This document shows, piece by piece, positions 1 to 12,400 of a DNA stretch of 64,000 nucleotides. The first letter of the stretch is position 1. Every line of letters starts with the position of its first letter. A model generated the notes under the pieces. That model was not told the DNA's origin. It did no database searches and worked only from the letters and a program-made list of their open reading frames with translations. The position numbers and the translations under genes are program-made. Origin of the DNA: Tubulanus polymorphus (Eukaryota > Nemertea > Palaeonemertea > Tubulaniformes > Tubulanidae); NCBI RefSeq assembly GCF_964204645.1, contig NC_134027.1:17722485-17786484 (forward strand), written 5' to 3'.

Positions 1-1
1 C

Positions 2-391
2 CTAATCCCCAGAGTACTACAAAAAGTTTCAGAGGATCAAGCAACCTCGATGTTAATTGTACCAGACTGGCCGACGCAGGCTTGGTACCCTACTCTGTTG
101 AGACTGTTATGTGCGGAACCGATGATTCTTCGGGCCAACAAGAGACTATTAGTAATGCCGCAAGATTCGAAAATGGTCCATCCTCTAAAAACAAAATTGA
201 GCTTTCTGGTATGCATTGTGTCAGGAATGCGTTGCAAGCGAAAAACATTTCTGGAAAATCAACAGAAATTATACTGCATTCATGGCGGGCAGGTACAAAG
301 AAACAATACGAGACCTATTTTCGGAAGTGGGAGAAATATTGTGCTAGACGGAGTGTCGATACGTTTCAACCCGATATCAGTGATGTATTAG
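2..391 (+). pseudogene. DIRS-type retrotransposon, C-terminal end of RT/RNase H ORF (partial at window edge)
   Basis: The frame is open from base 2 to the stop at 391. The peptide contains a run around VPDWPTQAWYP followed by LLRLL and a conserved-looking HPLKTKLSF stretch. That pattern is typical of the end of the RNase H region of DIRS-group retrotransposons (variants of VPxWPxQxWFPxLLRL). The N-terminal reverse transcriptase lies outside the window. The neighbouring frame starting near 82 encodes a tyrosine recombinase, and the overlap of the two frames is the usual DIRS arrangement. Family recognition is from memory of the motif, not from a search. Confidence 0.7.
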
Positions 392-1153
392 AATTTTTGA
401 CTGAGTTATATGAAAGTAACATCGGTTATAGTGCTATTAATACTGCGAGAAGTGCACTCTCGTCAATTATAATTCTAGAGGGGCACTGTACAATCGGTAA
501 TCATCCTCTAGTTTCTCGGTTTCTGAAGGGTGTATTTAATTTATGTAACTACTTGGGACATAAGACCTGTTTTGGTATATTTAAAATCACTGGATTTAGA
601 CTCACTGACTCTGGAGCTACTTACTTTGAAACTAACATTTTTGTTGGCGATTTTATCAGGGCAGATAGTACTATTCAATCTTTGAAGATCAAAGACTTAA
701 CTTTTTGCGAAAACAGATGTTTTTTATATAAGTTCACCACAAAAGACGTCAAAACCAGGACGTCATAAATCGCATCTTACATTCAATACGTACGCTGATA
801 AGAATTTGTGCTTGTGTTCTCATTTAAAACGATACATAAATCTGACCAGAGACTTCCGGGATTGCTCTGGACAGCTGTTGATTAACTTCATAAAACCGCA
901 TGGATCCGTTACTACTCAAACCGTTTCCAGATGGATCAGGCGTGTTCTCGAGGATGCAAATATTGATGTGTCGGTTTTTGGCGCGCACTCGACTAGAGCT
1001 ACGGTTGGCTCTGGCCTTAAATTGGCGGGAATTCCCGTTGATAGCATACTTAATAGTATTGGTTGGCAGAATGAAGAAACTTTCGCTAGATTCTATGATA
1101 AAGACGTTGATAGCAAATTTGTATTAAGTGATTCCCTGCTGTCAATTATGTAG
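82..1153 (+). pseudogene. DIRS-type tyrosine recombinase, broken
   Basis: Two open stretches (82-768 and 806-1153) belong to one tyrosine recombinase. The first has the core-binding region (SWRAGTKKQYETYFRKW, then ISDVLEFLTELY). The second has the catalytic end: FGAHSTRAT (H-x-x-R), then IGWQNEETFARFYDKD, which supplies the W/H position and the nucleophile tyrosine. Around 540-660 the normal linker and first catalytic arginine region are missing, because the sequence jumps from the GVFNL segment to TIQSLKIKDL. Stops separate the two halves near 768-806. I read it as an internally deleted, inactive copy. Its role would have been integration of circular DIRS cDNA. Confidence 0.75.
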
Positions 1154-1728
1154 TTATTATAGGCAAAATATATCTGCTGCATATTATATACATATATATA
1201 CATCAAAATTAAGGTGGTTGTCTTCTTTGTGACACAAAGTCTCATATCTGGCTTCTCGTGATCAAGGCTTTCAAATCTCATGGGATTCTGTAGTGATCTA
1301 CAGTAATTGTCAAATTTTTTGTAAGCGGTGGGCATGTGATTCCTTCGTTCCCCATTACTGATTCGATAGAATCTCAATCAAACTTCTCTTACAGGTAAGT
1401 TCGTTTAATTTCCTAAATCTATTTGGTGAATAAGTTCTGAATTTATATTTATTTCCTTTCAACCCTTCATATTCTAGATGGATTACTAATTAATTACCAT
1501 ATTTATTAGTAATTGTTTCAATATTAGTAATTAAATATTTCTTATTCTGTTAACTTCTTAAATGTATAATCTACAGATTTAACATTTGTAGTAACTTTTA
1601 TTCTATCTAAGAATTTGTTGTTCTCACTGTGTACTTGTTTACTCTCCATTCATTGTATAAACTTTTTATTAAAATTAATTTCATTATAAAATATATATAA
1701 AATATTCATATATATATATATATATATA

Positions 1729-1811
<83 letters not shown>

Positions 1812-1817
1812 ATATTA
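1154..1817. repeat. AT-rich spacer with long (AT)n microsatellite at about 1707-1809
   Basis: No coding signal is visible. The stretch is strongly AT-rich and ends in a nearly pure TA-dinucleotide run of about 100 bases that contains one GAATATATAT interruption. It separates the DIRS remnant from the hairpin element at 1818. Confidence 0.85.
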
Positions 1818-1967
1818 GAGTAATTAGATATATGTCGTTTCATATCAGAGGTTGAAAGGAGTGAGTAAAAAATAAAAAACGAATTCGAGCATGCCAGAAT
1901 TTATTTTTCATATTTTTTAGCTCGACCTTTCGACCTCTGGTATGAAACGACGTATATCTAATTACTC
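1818..1967. mobile_element. 150 bp near-perfect foldback element
   Basis: The left arm starts GAGTAATTAGATATATGTCG and runs about 42 bases. The right arm is its reverse complement with a few transitions, ending CTAATTACTC at 1967. The arms are separated by about 60 bases of AT-rich loop. No open frame and no clear target duplication were found. It abuts the Harbinger-like fragment exactly at 1968, so it probably inserted into that fragment or marks its breakpoint. Confidence 0.65.
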
Positions 1968-2214
1968 AGGCCAACTGCAAAGCTGGAGGAAAAGCGTTGC
2001 TTTGTCGCGTTGGGTGTTCCAGTTCCAATCGCAAAAGTGCCAGCAAATCCTTGAAGTTTTTCTTTTGCACTAGAAAACGTCTGATAAAATTTTCATCGTC
2101 ATACTCTTCCAAATGATTCATGCAGTCCCTAAATACTGTGGGCGCACGCTGGCGATGATGTTCATTTTTGTTGGCCTTCTCTTGCGCAATATCGAATACC
2201 TGGAGAGCGTCCAT
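1968..2214 (-). pseudogene. PIF/Harbinger transposase, N-terminal fragment
   Basis: The minus-strand frame gives about 80 residues including FRDCMNHLEEYDDENFIRRF and then LLRLELEHPTRQSNAFPPAL. This matches the N-terminal region of Harbinger nucleases (FRxRxNPL-x-Y-D-EF-x-xRY-RF-K, then LL-x-x-L-x-H-T-x-RS-xA-PxxxQLL). The frame is cut at 1967 by the hairpin element and (AT)n tract; the DDE catalytic part is not present. It is a dead fragment. The family call rests on recognised motif spacing. Confidence 0.6.
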
Positions 2215-2857
2215 TCTGTCAATACATCTATCTAAATGTACTTCAGGGTTCTAAATGGGCATAAAATCCTCCCTAAACTACCCCCTCACCTTGTTTAAGA
2301 ATTTCTATTGTTTGTTATAAACACTTGTTTACATCCACAAGACATTTAGACACATTTATCTCTAGGCAAGCTTTATAGTTTCAGATTTCAGTTAAACACA
2401 GGTTTTAGACAATAACTAATGACTTATACGCGTTTAAAGGCCGAGGCAGTATAAAAGCCCGATCAATGTCAAAGATGGCAGTACCCATGAAGCAATAGTG
2501 CAGTGGAGAGCTCCAACGGTTGAAACTGGAAATCTCTTATTTTCTCTGTCAGTTATCCGATTTGGACCCTCCTTTTTGTCAGACATATATATTTATGTGT
2601 AATATATTCATTTCTGCAGTCAAAAATGTGTTTTAGGCCCTCCTCTTCGAGAAATTAAGCTTTTTAGTTGGTATTTCCTTCAAAATTTGAATCTTTGAAT
2701 GACATAGAGGGAGGAGTTATCCAGTGAATTAGTGTAGCCAGGGAGGTGGGAGTGAATGGAGTATGAACGAGTCAGATATGTTATCAGCTAGTCGGCAATT
2801 CTATTCATGATCAAAGAGTTTTCATACCGCCCGCGGCTAACTGGGTCACCGCTGCAG
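2215..2857. other. Unassigned spacer left of the P-like gene
   Basis: I looked on both strands and saw no coding, RNA or repeat signal. The left terminus of the P-like transposon should lie here or shortly after, but I could not find a terminal inverted repeat that pairs with anything downstream of 13637. Confidence 0.5.
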
Positions 2858-3083
2858 CGAGTGTGTGATGGTTAAATATCCCATCACACAGGTCCGTTTC
2901 CTAGACTTTAGGCCTGTGCCGTCAAGTTTGCCAAACTAGCACATGCTGTACTGACAATAGCATCAGCCTTGCGCATGCGCAGTTGAATTCTTCTTGTACG
3001 GCGTGTCGCGGTCAACTTTCACGTTTTTCAGAGGAAAAAATCGGATGAAAACTGAATATTTTACGGCAAAATAACCTCAGTTG
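2858..3083 (+). promoter_or_regulatory. Promoter and non-coding exon 1 of the P-like transposase
   Basis: A perfect 12-base palindrome TGCGCATGCGCA at 2970-2981 matches the consensus for the NRF-1 transcription factor (YGCGCAYGCGCR), a common TATA-less core-promoter element. About 100 bases downstream, a splice donor (GTAAGC) follows 3083. The acceptor TTTTTTCAG ends at 3442, five bases before the ATG at 3447. A small hairpin (arms TGTGTGATGG at 2862 and CCATCACACA at 2881) lies at the upstream edge. The same order and spacing recur at 13716-14314, which supports a real promoter. Transcription itself is inferred. Confidence 0.5.
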
Positions 3084-3446
3084 GTAAGCAAACTTTGACA
3101 TTAAACATACTTTGAAGAGACAATCGGCCACATATCAATTTAACACCATAAAACACGTTGAAATGCATTGCATTCCTTTGCCTTCGTCAATGTAGTGGCC
3201 GCTAACCGGAACACTTCTAAATTAACGATTGAAATATGAGAATAATTCATTGACCACTGCGCATATCCGGATATGTGTAGTCATGTTGCTATGATACATA
3301 TATACAAATACGTGTCAATTGAAGCCTATCTAAGAAAAAGGTATACAATACCATCGTGATATCAAAAAAGGCCTACCCCCTTGGTGACTAAGTCAAGAAT
3401 CAATGATTTAATGATAATGTCATTGTTTTTAAATTTTTTCAGTAAG

Positions 3447-6400
3447 ATGGCAGATGATGTTTGTCGCTTGTGTGGTTTATCTGCAGCCAATAATGACCGT
3501 AATCGATACGACAAAATGAAGTTCAGTTCACACGTTTCATTATTATTTGGCATTGATTTCACTACGGACACCGCCGGTATACACCCAGATTTTATTTGCA
3601 ATCTTTGCCGGCAAAAATTGCAACGTTGGCGTAAGGCGAAAAATAAATCAAGAAATATTCCAGTCAATATCACTTTAAAAACATGGAACGTCGAAAACCC
3701 TCCGCTAGATAACTTTCAGGACATTGCGTCGAAAAATGGTTTTGTGAAAGTGAATGAAAAAACGTATGTTTTCTATTCTGATAACTGCATACGGATGGTA
3801 GAATGCAGCGCTGAACACCGATTCTTTATCGATCAACTAGAAGTGACTGATTCTTTGCGCGATAAATTAGAAATCGAGGACAAATTGCTGGAACTTAAGA
3901 AACTTAAACTGTGCTGCGGTAACCCTGATTTTGTTGATGTCATCACTGGTCGAGGTCAGAATGAGTTCCGAAATCAGAAGGGTGATGTTATAGCTACCGT
4001 TCAGACAACAAATTCAAGTAAAATTATTCGCCATGTATCTTGTAAAATTGTAAATAATATATTTGTCGATCGCTGTGATGCGTGTAAAACATTTCGTGGA
4101 TGCCTCTTCACAATGCGAAGCCGTTTGACATCCACAACTTCATCGCGAACCTGTGTAAATAGTAAGGTACGATACGATTATTTGTCAAATGAACAGCTTA
4201 AGATCCGTCTCCGTGAAACACAAGGTCAACGTCAAAATTTGAAGAAAGTTGAAGAACGGCTAAAACAATATAATTTTGAAGCTGCAAATGTCGACGTTAC
4301 CCCTGAACTTTCAGTGTTGTTAACGAAATCGGTTGAGGAAAATATCGAACAATTCAATAATGACTTTCCGAGTGGATCTGTTCAAGAACTTCTTTGGCAA
4401 CAACAGCGTCTTCAAAATTCGAAATCCGCCAAACAGATGCGATGGCATCCTTTGATAATTAAGTGGTGCATAGCTTTGCGACACAAATCAAAGTCGGTGT
4501 ACAAGTTCATTCGAGACTCCGGATTTTTACAGCTACCCCACTCTAGTACTTTGGATGGTTATACACGCTTCACAGATCCATGTTCAGGATTCAATAGTGA
4601 ATTCATTGAACATGCCTTAAATGACATGAATTTTGAAACATTGCCAGATTTTCAAAAAAATGTGTGTTTGCTATATGATGAAATGAAAATTAAATCGGAA
4701 CTGATCTATTCCAAAAAAACTGGCCAGCTGATTGGATTTTGCGAAATGGGAGACATCAATAACGTAATTGAGAAATTTAAACGATCGTTGGATGACAATG
4801 AGAAAGATCTAGCGACTCATGTATGTGTTTTTATGGCTCGTGGATTGTTTTCGAACATGAAACTTCTGCTTGGATACTTTCCGTGCCAATAGACCGGGAG
4901 CTGGCTCCATTTATTCAAGTGAAGAGGGGAATACCTGTTTATGCCTTCATTTGATTGGTATTATGGCACGCATACAGGATCGGAACTTCTGCCGAGGCGC
5001 AGCCTGCTAGTTTGGCCCCTGGGGGCAATATTTTAGACCCAAATTGAAGGCTTTATTCAAGTTTTGGAAGGAATGAAAAAATCCATGTTATTATGATTCA
5101 TTGTATGCCTGCCATGGATTTTCTGCTACTGACAGAAATTTTTGCTTGCTACAAGCCCGGGACAGAAGCATTTTAGGGGGTCAGCAATACGTGTTTATTC
5201 AAGTGAAAAGAGGAATGAATGATTTTTCTTTCAAAGTGAAGTTTATACACCAGAACAATAAAAAATGCCCATGACTGAAATTTTCTGGTGATAGTTTGTC
5301 TGGACAGAAGCCCCAAAGTGCCACACCCTGGCCCACATGGATTTATACAAGTCTATTGAGGAATGGTTGAAATAAGTTTTATTCAAACAGTATATATCAG
5401 ATATACATGAAATTGGGTTTAACAAACATTTTTGCTTGCTACAAGCTCGGGACAGAAACATTTTAGGGGGTCAGCAATACGTGTTTATTCAAGTGAAAAG
5501 AGGAATGAATGATTTTTCTTACAAAGTGAAGTTTATACACCAGAACAATAAAAAATGCCCATGACTGAAATTTTCTGGTGATAGTTTGTCTGGACAGAAG
5601 CCCCAAAGTGCCACACCCTGGCCCACATGGATTTATACAAGTCTATTGAGGAATGGTTGAAATAAGTTTTACTCAAACAGTATATATCAGATATGCATGA
5701 AATTGGGTTTAACAGACATTTTTGCTTGCTACAAGCCCGGGACAGAAACATTTTAGGGGGTCAGCAATACGTGTTTATTCAAGTGAATAGAGGAATGAAT
5801 GATTTTTCTTGTTTGCTAGATATGATTTATTCAAACTATAAAAAGTGTAAGCTTTCACGGAAATTCACATATCTTCAGAATAACGTAATAAGTCTCTTAA
5901 TAGAGAAATTGTCATATTATGTACAAGTTTACATGTATAGCGGGCAAGTATCAGTAAGTATAGCTTGATAACTTGTTAGTCACAATCATCATCATCACTG
6001 TCACTCTCACTGTCACTCGTCCATGGAGTATCTTCCAAAAGATCTAATTCTAAGCTAGTTTCATTCTCATTTCCATCGTCATCATCGTCAATGTCTGTGT
6101 CTGCATCATATACGTCAGAAAATTCATCTGAAATACCGGTAGCACTTTCTGTAGTAGGTTCTTCTGAAAGTTTTTCTGGAAGAGCGTTTCCTTCATACCA
6201 GTATAGTAAATAGTTACCATCGTCATTGAACCATCCGTAGTTCAACGGGTTAATTCCACTGGTTGGATTTGCTGTACTGGCTCGTCTCCACAGAATAGCA
6301 ATGTAGTTTACTCGCAACAGATGCTGGTCCAGGCTTTTCTGACATGGAGGTAGAGATGCACAATTTATCTTTTTCACCTTTTCAGTCATCTTACCACCTG

Positions 6401-9400
6401 ATGTCATTTTTATGAAGCTCTGATATCTTGCCTCATTGATGTCATTCAAGTTCTTGAATCCATAAAGTTTGCAAATGAACTTACAAACTGCAGCTTTGTC
6501 AATGTTGTCAGTGGTAAGAGATTGGAGGGCTGCAACAGCGCTTTTATCATGTTCCAGTTTTGACAAAGGAATGGCCTTTCCCTTCCGATAGAATGATGAC
6601 GTAAAATCGCAACCAGTTAGAGCATGGAATGCAATCATAGATTCCGCAAGCCCAGGCTGCTTTGCATTAAGACTCCTTGCAATGCCTGATGCATCAATAT
6701 AACGGCGGTTATTGGCTGAACCATAGTCCATGACGAGACGTATATCAGGTATCTTCTCTGCCACGGATATGAGAAGCACCAATACATCGGTATCAGATGA
6801 CCTAATCAGAGTATTTCCAGTTGTTCTTGCAGCATGGAACACTATGAGTGTACCAGCTTCTTCGTGAGTTGCCTGGTACTGTTCTGGTTCTTCAGACTTC
6901 AGCATTCCCATCGAATTTACCCAAAGCTTCACACATTTTCCACCATGGGACACAAAAACTGTCTTGTTGTCTATCACTGGACAAAAGTGCTCCTTCTTGA
7001 ATTCAGACAATAAAAATGCTGCAAAAGCCTCTTTAAATGGGCCACTTTTCAGGAGATCAATGCCCTTTTTCTGCTGTTGCTGTTCTGAACTGGTTATATT
7101 GAAGCTTTCGGTTTGGCCACCTCTTTTTTGTCGTTCACAGTCTTTTATTGAAGGTTGAGAGTAACGGTCGAGCAGGAGATGAACTGACAGGGCTTTAGCT
7201 CGACAAACCTTTACCATTACACTTCTCGCTATGGCACCATATGATGATGTATTGTGTGTCGGTAGTACTTCATGTAAAAGTAGCCCACCATCAATCAGAA
7301 GTGTATCAATAGGTTCATTTGGATCGTATGATGTTTCAAGATACTTTTCAAGAACTTTTGTCAAATTGGCTTTTTCTGTTTTCGTAGGCATGCCATCAGC
7401 ATGTGCTAAGCATAGTGGCACAATAGTAATTGGGAATTTCAGAATCTTCTGAAGATCGATGTTTTTTTCCATCGTAAGTAAGTGACCGAATGCATCGCGT
7501 ACCCCTTCCGCGGCAGTCAGAGCTTTTTTCTCCCGAGTATTTTTTGGTTTCAGATTTTCTGCTGCAAAATTCGACACTTTTACGCGCTTAACCTTCTTTA
7601 GCATTCGCGTGTTGCTTCCTGTGCATTCATCATAGAACTGTTTCTTGAGTGCTGCACCACGATTTAGAACACCAGTCAAGTAGTCTACAGTTGCTTTGTT
7701 AGCTATTTTTCCGGTGGCCAAATTCACCAATTGTGTTGGCGAGCTGTTTTCAAATGGATTGCACGTTTTCGCTAGGTACTCTTGAAATGATTGCATGTCT
7801 TTGTTATCGCGTCGAATCCTGTGTTTTGTCCGTTGTTTCATGGGAGCTTCTCCAGCTTCAATGCCACTTTGTGTTTTAAGTTCAGAAACTGCAAGGCTTC
7901 TCTGGGTAAGTGTCACACACCACCGCCGAAATGCTGAATCGGAATTCCCGAAGTGTGTTATTCCTGTCGAAGATGAAGCAGCATCCCGATTTACTGTCTG
8001 CTCAAGAGTGATGTCGATTGGTGACCGTGAGTAGGAGTTTTTTGTCCGTCTAGTTGAAAATGCGCCCGCTTTTAAAACATCTAATGCAGCTGGCTCAAGT
8101 TTTCTCAGGTTCTCCAGAAACCATGTCCCCCAACGAGCGTAATTGGGCCGATTGAGAGCGAAGATTTCCACTAATCGTGGAAAAACAGTTATGTACAGAT
8201 TGACATCATTCATGCAAACAGCACGCTGGATTTCTCTATATACACGGTTAATCAAGTAAATGTAAATAGCCCAGAACGCAGCAGTGCTGCCGAGTTTTCC
8301 CTCAATGACCGACTTCAAAAACGTCTCAAAGTCGATTGTTAATACATTGAAGTCTTTGTGGTCTGCAATTTCAACCAAGAAGTCTTTATCACTGGTGGAA
8401 GCAGCCTTGAGTGTTTCTATTATATGAATATATTTGTCAGAATTTTCAGCTTCCAAGAGGAATCGTTCAAACAAAGCTTTTTCGAAACATCCCGCAATAA
8501 TTTGGTGAAGCCGCGCACATCTATTATAAAACTTCCCCTTCACAAAGCCATTTAACGATCCTTCGGCTAGAATTCCTGATTCTGTCATGAGATACTCTAA
8601 GCCTGATTCAGCTATCATTGTCCCAATGGCACCAAAAAATGCTAGTTCTACATGAAAGTGGCCGAGTAAAATGATAAGTTTATCAAACTTTGGCTGATGA
8701 AGAACTTGTATCGAATATGCCTTAAGAGCAACGGCAAGATCATAGGTTACAGGATGGTAAGGCATACCTGATTCTTCTGCAACTAGCATTGATCGGTTCA
8801 TTGTCTCATAAACGACGTCATTTCGAGTCGGTGACTGTGAAATTGGGTCAAGGTAGGCTACAGCAGTAATGGGCAAATGGTCTTCAACAAACATTGAGAA
8901 GAACCCGTTAAACATTGGAATATCTTTATAAACTGAAATGGCTAGCCATAAAATATCCAAAGTTTTCGCTGTCTGGAGTTTCGTCGAATCATCTTCTTCG
9001 TGTGCTTTACTGAAATCAAATTTTGCCAGTTTAAGATTGCTGTGAAATGGTGGAATTGTTTTCACTGGTCCATCATATCTTCTCCTTGGTCGGACAGATG
9101 TTGACTCACTGTTCTCAAATCGAGCAGTCGGCTGGCCAATATCATCAGGAGGGATATTCTGGTAAGCTATTCCGACTGTCACATGCAGGCTAGCTTTGCC
9201 ATCGAGCGTTTCAATGTTTAAATCATAATTGTCCCACGCTGTACCTGAAATAAGAAGGCAGAAATCGAATTATTTCTCCCATCTCCGATCAATGATCAGT
9301 TCCAAACGAGACAGAAATTCTTTCTAAAACACTGCTTACCTGTTGCCAGGTATGGAGCAAGCTTTATTCCTGCGGGTGTCTCTAAGTTTCTTGAGCTACA

Positions 9401-12400
9401 CGTGTATGCCAGCTCAGTCTCTATTCGTTTGCACTCATCGTAGCTGATTGAATGACCATTTCGGTTGAGAATTTTGAGAGTAGTTTTTGATCCCAGCATT
9501 GATGACAACCCTAATCCAAGGAATGTGCTCTTCCAAGGACGAACAGCACCACGTGTTGTCGAAAAAACCGCATCAGATGAAAGAGCTTTTGCTCTTCTTT
9601 CTACATTTTGGTTCATGCTACTTGAGAGACCATTAAGAAGTGTTTGGAAAAATGTCTCCGTTAGTGGTGGTATATCTGGAGCTGATGATTTTAAACTTTC
9701 AATTGACGTAGGCACAGGTAACTTTGTTTTAGCCATATTTAGCATTTCTGAACGCAAAGTCATAGCTGTGCTTCTAACGCTTTCATATAATGGAACCATA
9801 TTCTGAAGTTTGGATTTTGCTATTTCGAACTCCAATTCACAGTTATAGACGAAGTTGCCTTTTCGATTGCATTCTTTTCCAATAACAATCCTGTCCCCAA
9901 ATCTATTTTTCAGCTTTTCAGTTAAGTTTTGGTAAGTGTACGAGTCGAGATCAGCCCTGAGTCCACCCTCAGAGATATACAATTCCTTATACAGCTCCAT
10001 CAGATGAGATACATATTTTGGGCACTTCATTTCAAGTACCTCAGTTTCAATAAGGTCTGATAAACTAGAAAATGCTGCCTCATGTAGTTTTCTACCAGAT
10101 GATTTTGAGACGGTGTGTTTTTCTTTAGTTTCACGCAGGAACTGGCGTTTACAAGAATTGTGATACTTCGCCTCGATTGCGACCAGGTCATCAGTTGCAA
10201 GAGACCTTATTCGCTGGCTTTGTTCATTTTCAGGATGTCTCAATGCAGCATCAATAATCTCTTTACTTGATTGTAGAGACTCGAATGTACACATTTTTTC
10301 TATGCTTCCATCTTTACCTCTAATTCTTTTTGTTTTATGAGGGCAGAAAATACATTTATCATGGAGGATGCCTTTGGAATTGGACCTTGGTAAGTCAGAT
10401 GATGACCTAGTGGCTTTAGGTGGTGTGCATAAAGGCTCGCCTTGTGATTCACTTTCCCTTTTCTTAGCACAATTGACAGCGGTAAATCTCCTATTGCACT
10501 CACTATGATAATGAAGTTCAAAGGAATCTGCGGTAGACAAGATATATTTAGAGGCATCTTTGAAAACATCTCTCGGACGATTCAGGCGAACTTCAGCCGC
10601 TTTGCGTAAATTTTCTTGTGATTTATACACTCTGAGACCACTCGATTCTTGTTCATTTTTATTGCAGATTACGCATTTCTGTAAATCGGGAATAAAGGCA
10701 ACTTAACATTAAATGTTGAATAGTACGAGTTTTTGTATCAACGTTTAATTGCTGTGTCTCATGGTATCCATTGGCTCTCATTGGATGGACAAGGGATTAT
10801 ATAATCTATAGATAATATTTAAAAAATTTATGTTTTCTAACATGTTTTTCAAATTTTAAAAACTCTGTGTACCTTAACGCCAACGAGCACATTAGTGGCA
10901 ATAGCATCTTCGATTCTCCCAGCCTGATCTGATGCTGCTTCAGACGAAGATATTGCGGACAAGCCCTGAAATTAAAAGCTTATATTGCATATATCTCGCT
11001 TATCTTAACTTTATAAAAAATGAGATTCAGGGGGATATTTTCAACTGATGGGTTGACCTTACCTAATAGATAGGTTATATTTCTAATTTAACATGTTTGA
11101 TTTCTATACTTACAGTTATAAAGCTTTCTTCAAGATCCATTGTTTCTGACCATGTTATGGCTATAGGCTACTATATATTAACCATGTAGAGTCGGGGTGT
11201 AGAGTAAAGCACACTAATCACAAAAGTTTTATTGACTGTTTGGCCTTGTTTTAACATCTGGCAGAACATATTTCAATATTGTGCTGTATGAACTTCATTT
11301 TGGAAAAAAAACATTCATTCCTCTTTTCACTTGGATAAACACGTATTGCTAACCCCCTAAAATGCTTCTGTCCCGGGCTTATAAGCAAGTGAAAATGTCT
11401 GTTAAACCCAATTTTATCTACTACTTATATAAACTGTTGAAGCAAAACTGATTTCAACCATTCCTCAATAGACTTGTATAAATCCATGTGGGCCAGGGTG
11501 TGGCACTTTGGGGCTTCTGTCCAGACAAACTATCACCAGAAAATTTCAGTCATGGGCATTTTTTATTGTTCTGGTGTATAAACTTCACTTAGTAAGAAAA
11601 ATCATTCATTCCTCTTTTCACTTGAATAATTACGTATTGCTGACCCCCTAAAATGTTTCTGTCCCGGGCTTGTAGCAAGCAAAAATGTCTGTTAAACCCA
11701 ATTTCATGTATATCTGATATATACTGTTTGAATAAAACTTATTTCAACCATTCCTCAATAGACTTGTATAAATCCATGTGGGCCAGGGTGTGGCACTTTG
11801 GGGCTTCTGTCCAGACAAACTATCACCAGAAAATTTCAGTCATGGGCATTTTTTATTGTTCTGGTGTATAAACTTCACTTTGAAAGAAAAATCATTCATT
11901 CCTCTTTTCACTTGAATAAACACGTATTGCTGACCCCCTAAAATGCTTCTGTCCCGGGCTTGTAGCAAGCAAAAATTTCTGTCAGTATCAGAAAATCCAT
12001 GGCAGGCATACAATGAATCATAATAACATGGATTTTTTCATTCCTTCCAAAACTTGAATAAAGCCTTCAATTTGGGTCTAAAATATTGCCCCCAGGGACC
12101 AAACTAGCAGGCTGCGCCTCGGCAGAAGTTCCGATCCTGTATGCGTGCCATAATACCAATCAAATGAAGGCATAAACAGGTATTCCCCTCTTCACTTGAA
12201 TAAATGGAGCCAGCTCCCGGTCTACAAGGATTCAGCAGCCATAATTTGTATCCGTGTGTTTGGGAAGCTGTCCAGATCCTCGAGGGAATCGGCTTTTTTG
12301 TTAGAACATTCGTAAGTGATGGAGCCACTCCTAACCGGAAGTTTTATCGTATGCACAGACGAGATGAAAAAATTACATACTGGACGATCAACAGATATGA

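Larger units (their letters stand above)
4890..12224 (-). mobile_element. 7335 bp Academ-like (AcademX) DNA transposon nested in the P-like gene
   Basis: Both ends carry the inverted terminus TAGACCGGGAGCTGGCTCC, and the element is flanked by CAA at 4887-4889 and 12225-12227. Deleting the element plus one CAA restores the P-transposase reading frame exactly (FPC-Q-GFSS), so the boundaries are well fixed. Inverted arms of about 920 bases contain 290 bp tandem repeats. The single gene inside (5976-11140, minus strand) has an XPG/FEN-like region. A 3 bp duplication and an XPG-type nuclease domain are, to my knowledge, the profile of the Academ superfamily. Harbinger (TWA target) and CMC (2-3 bp) are less fitting alternatives. 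Confidence 0.75.

Noticed and set aside
1707-1809. CRISPR-like or satellite array
   Set aside because: Simple TA dinucleotide run without spacers; other regular arrays in the window are transposon cores or arms.
5243-5751. Two identical 72-residue minus-strand frames, and a third at 11653-11871
   Set aside because: They are the 290 bp tandem unit of the transposon arms translated; no domain, and copy number equals repeat number.
6964-8555. Several plus-strand frames of 64-79 residues
   Set aside because: Shadows of the Academ-like exon on the other strand.
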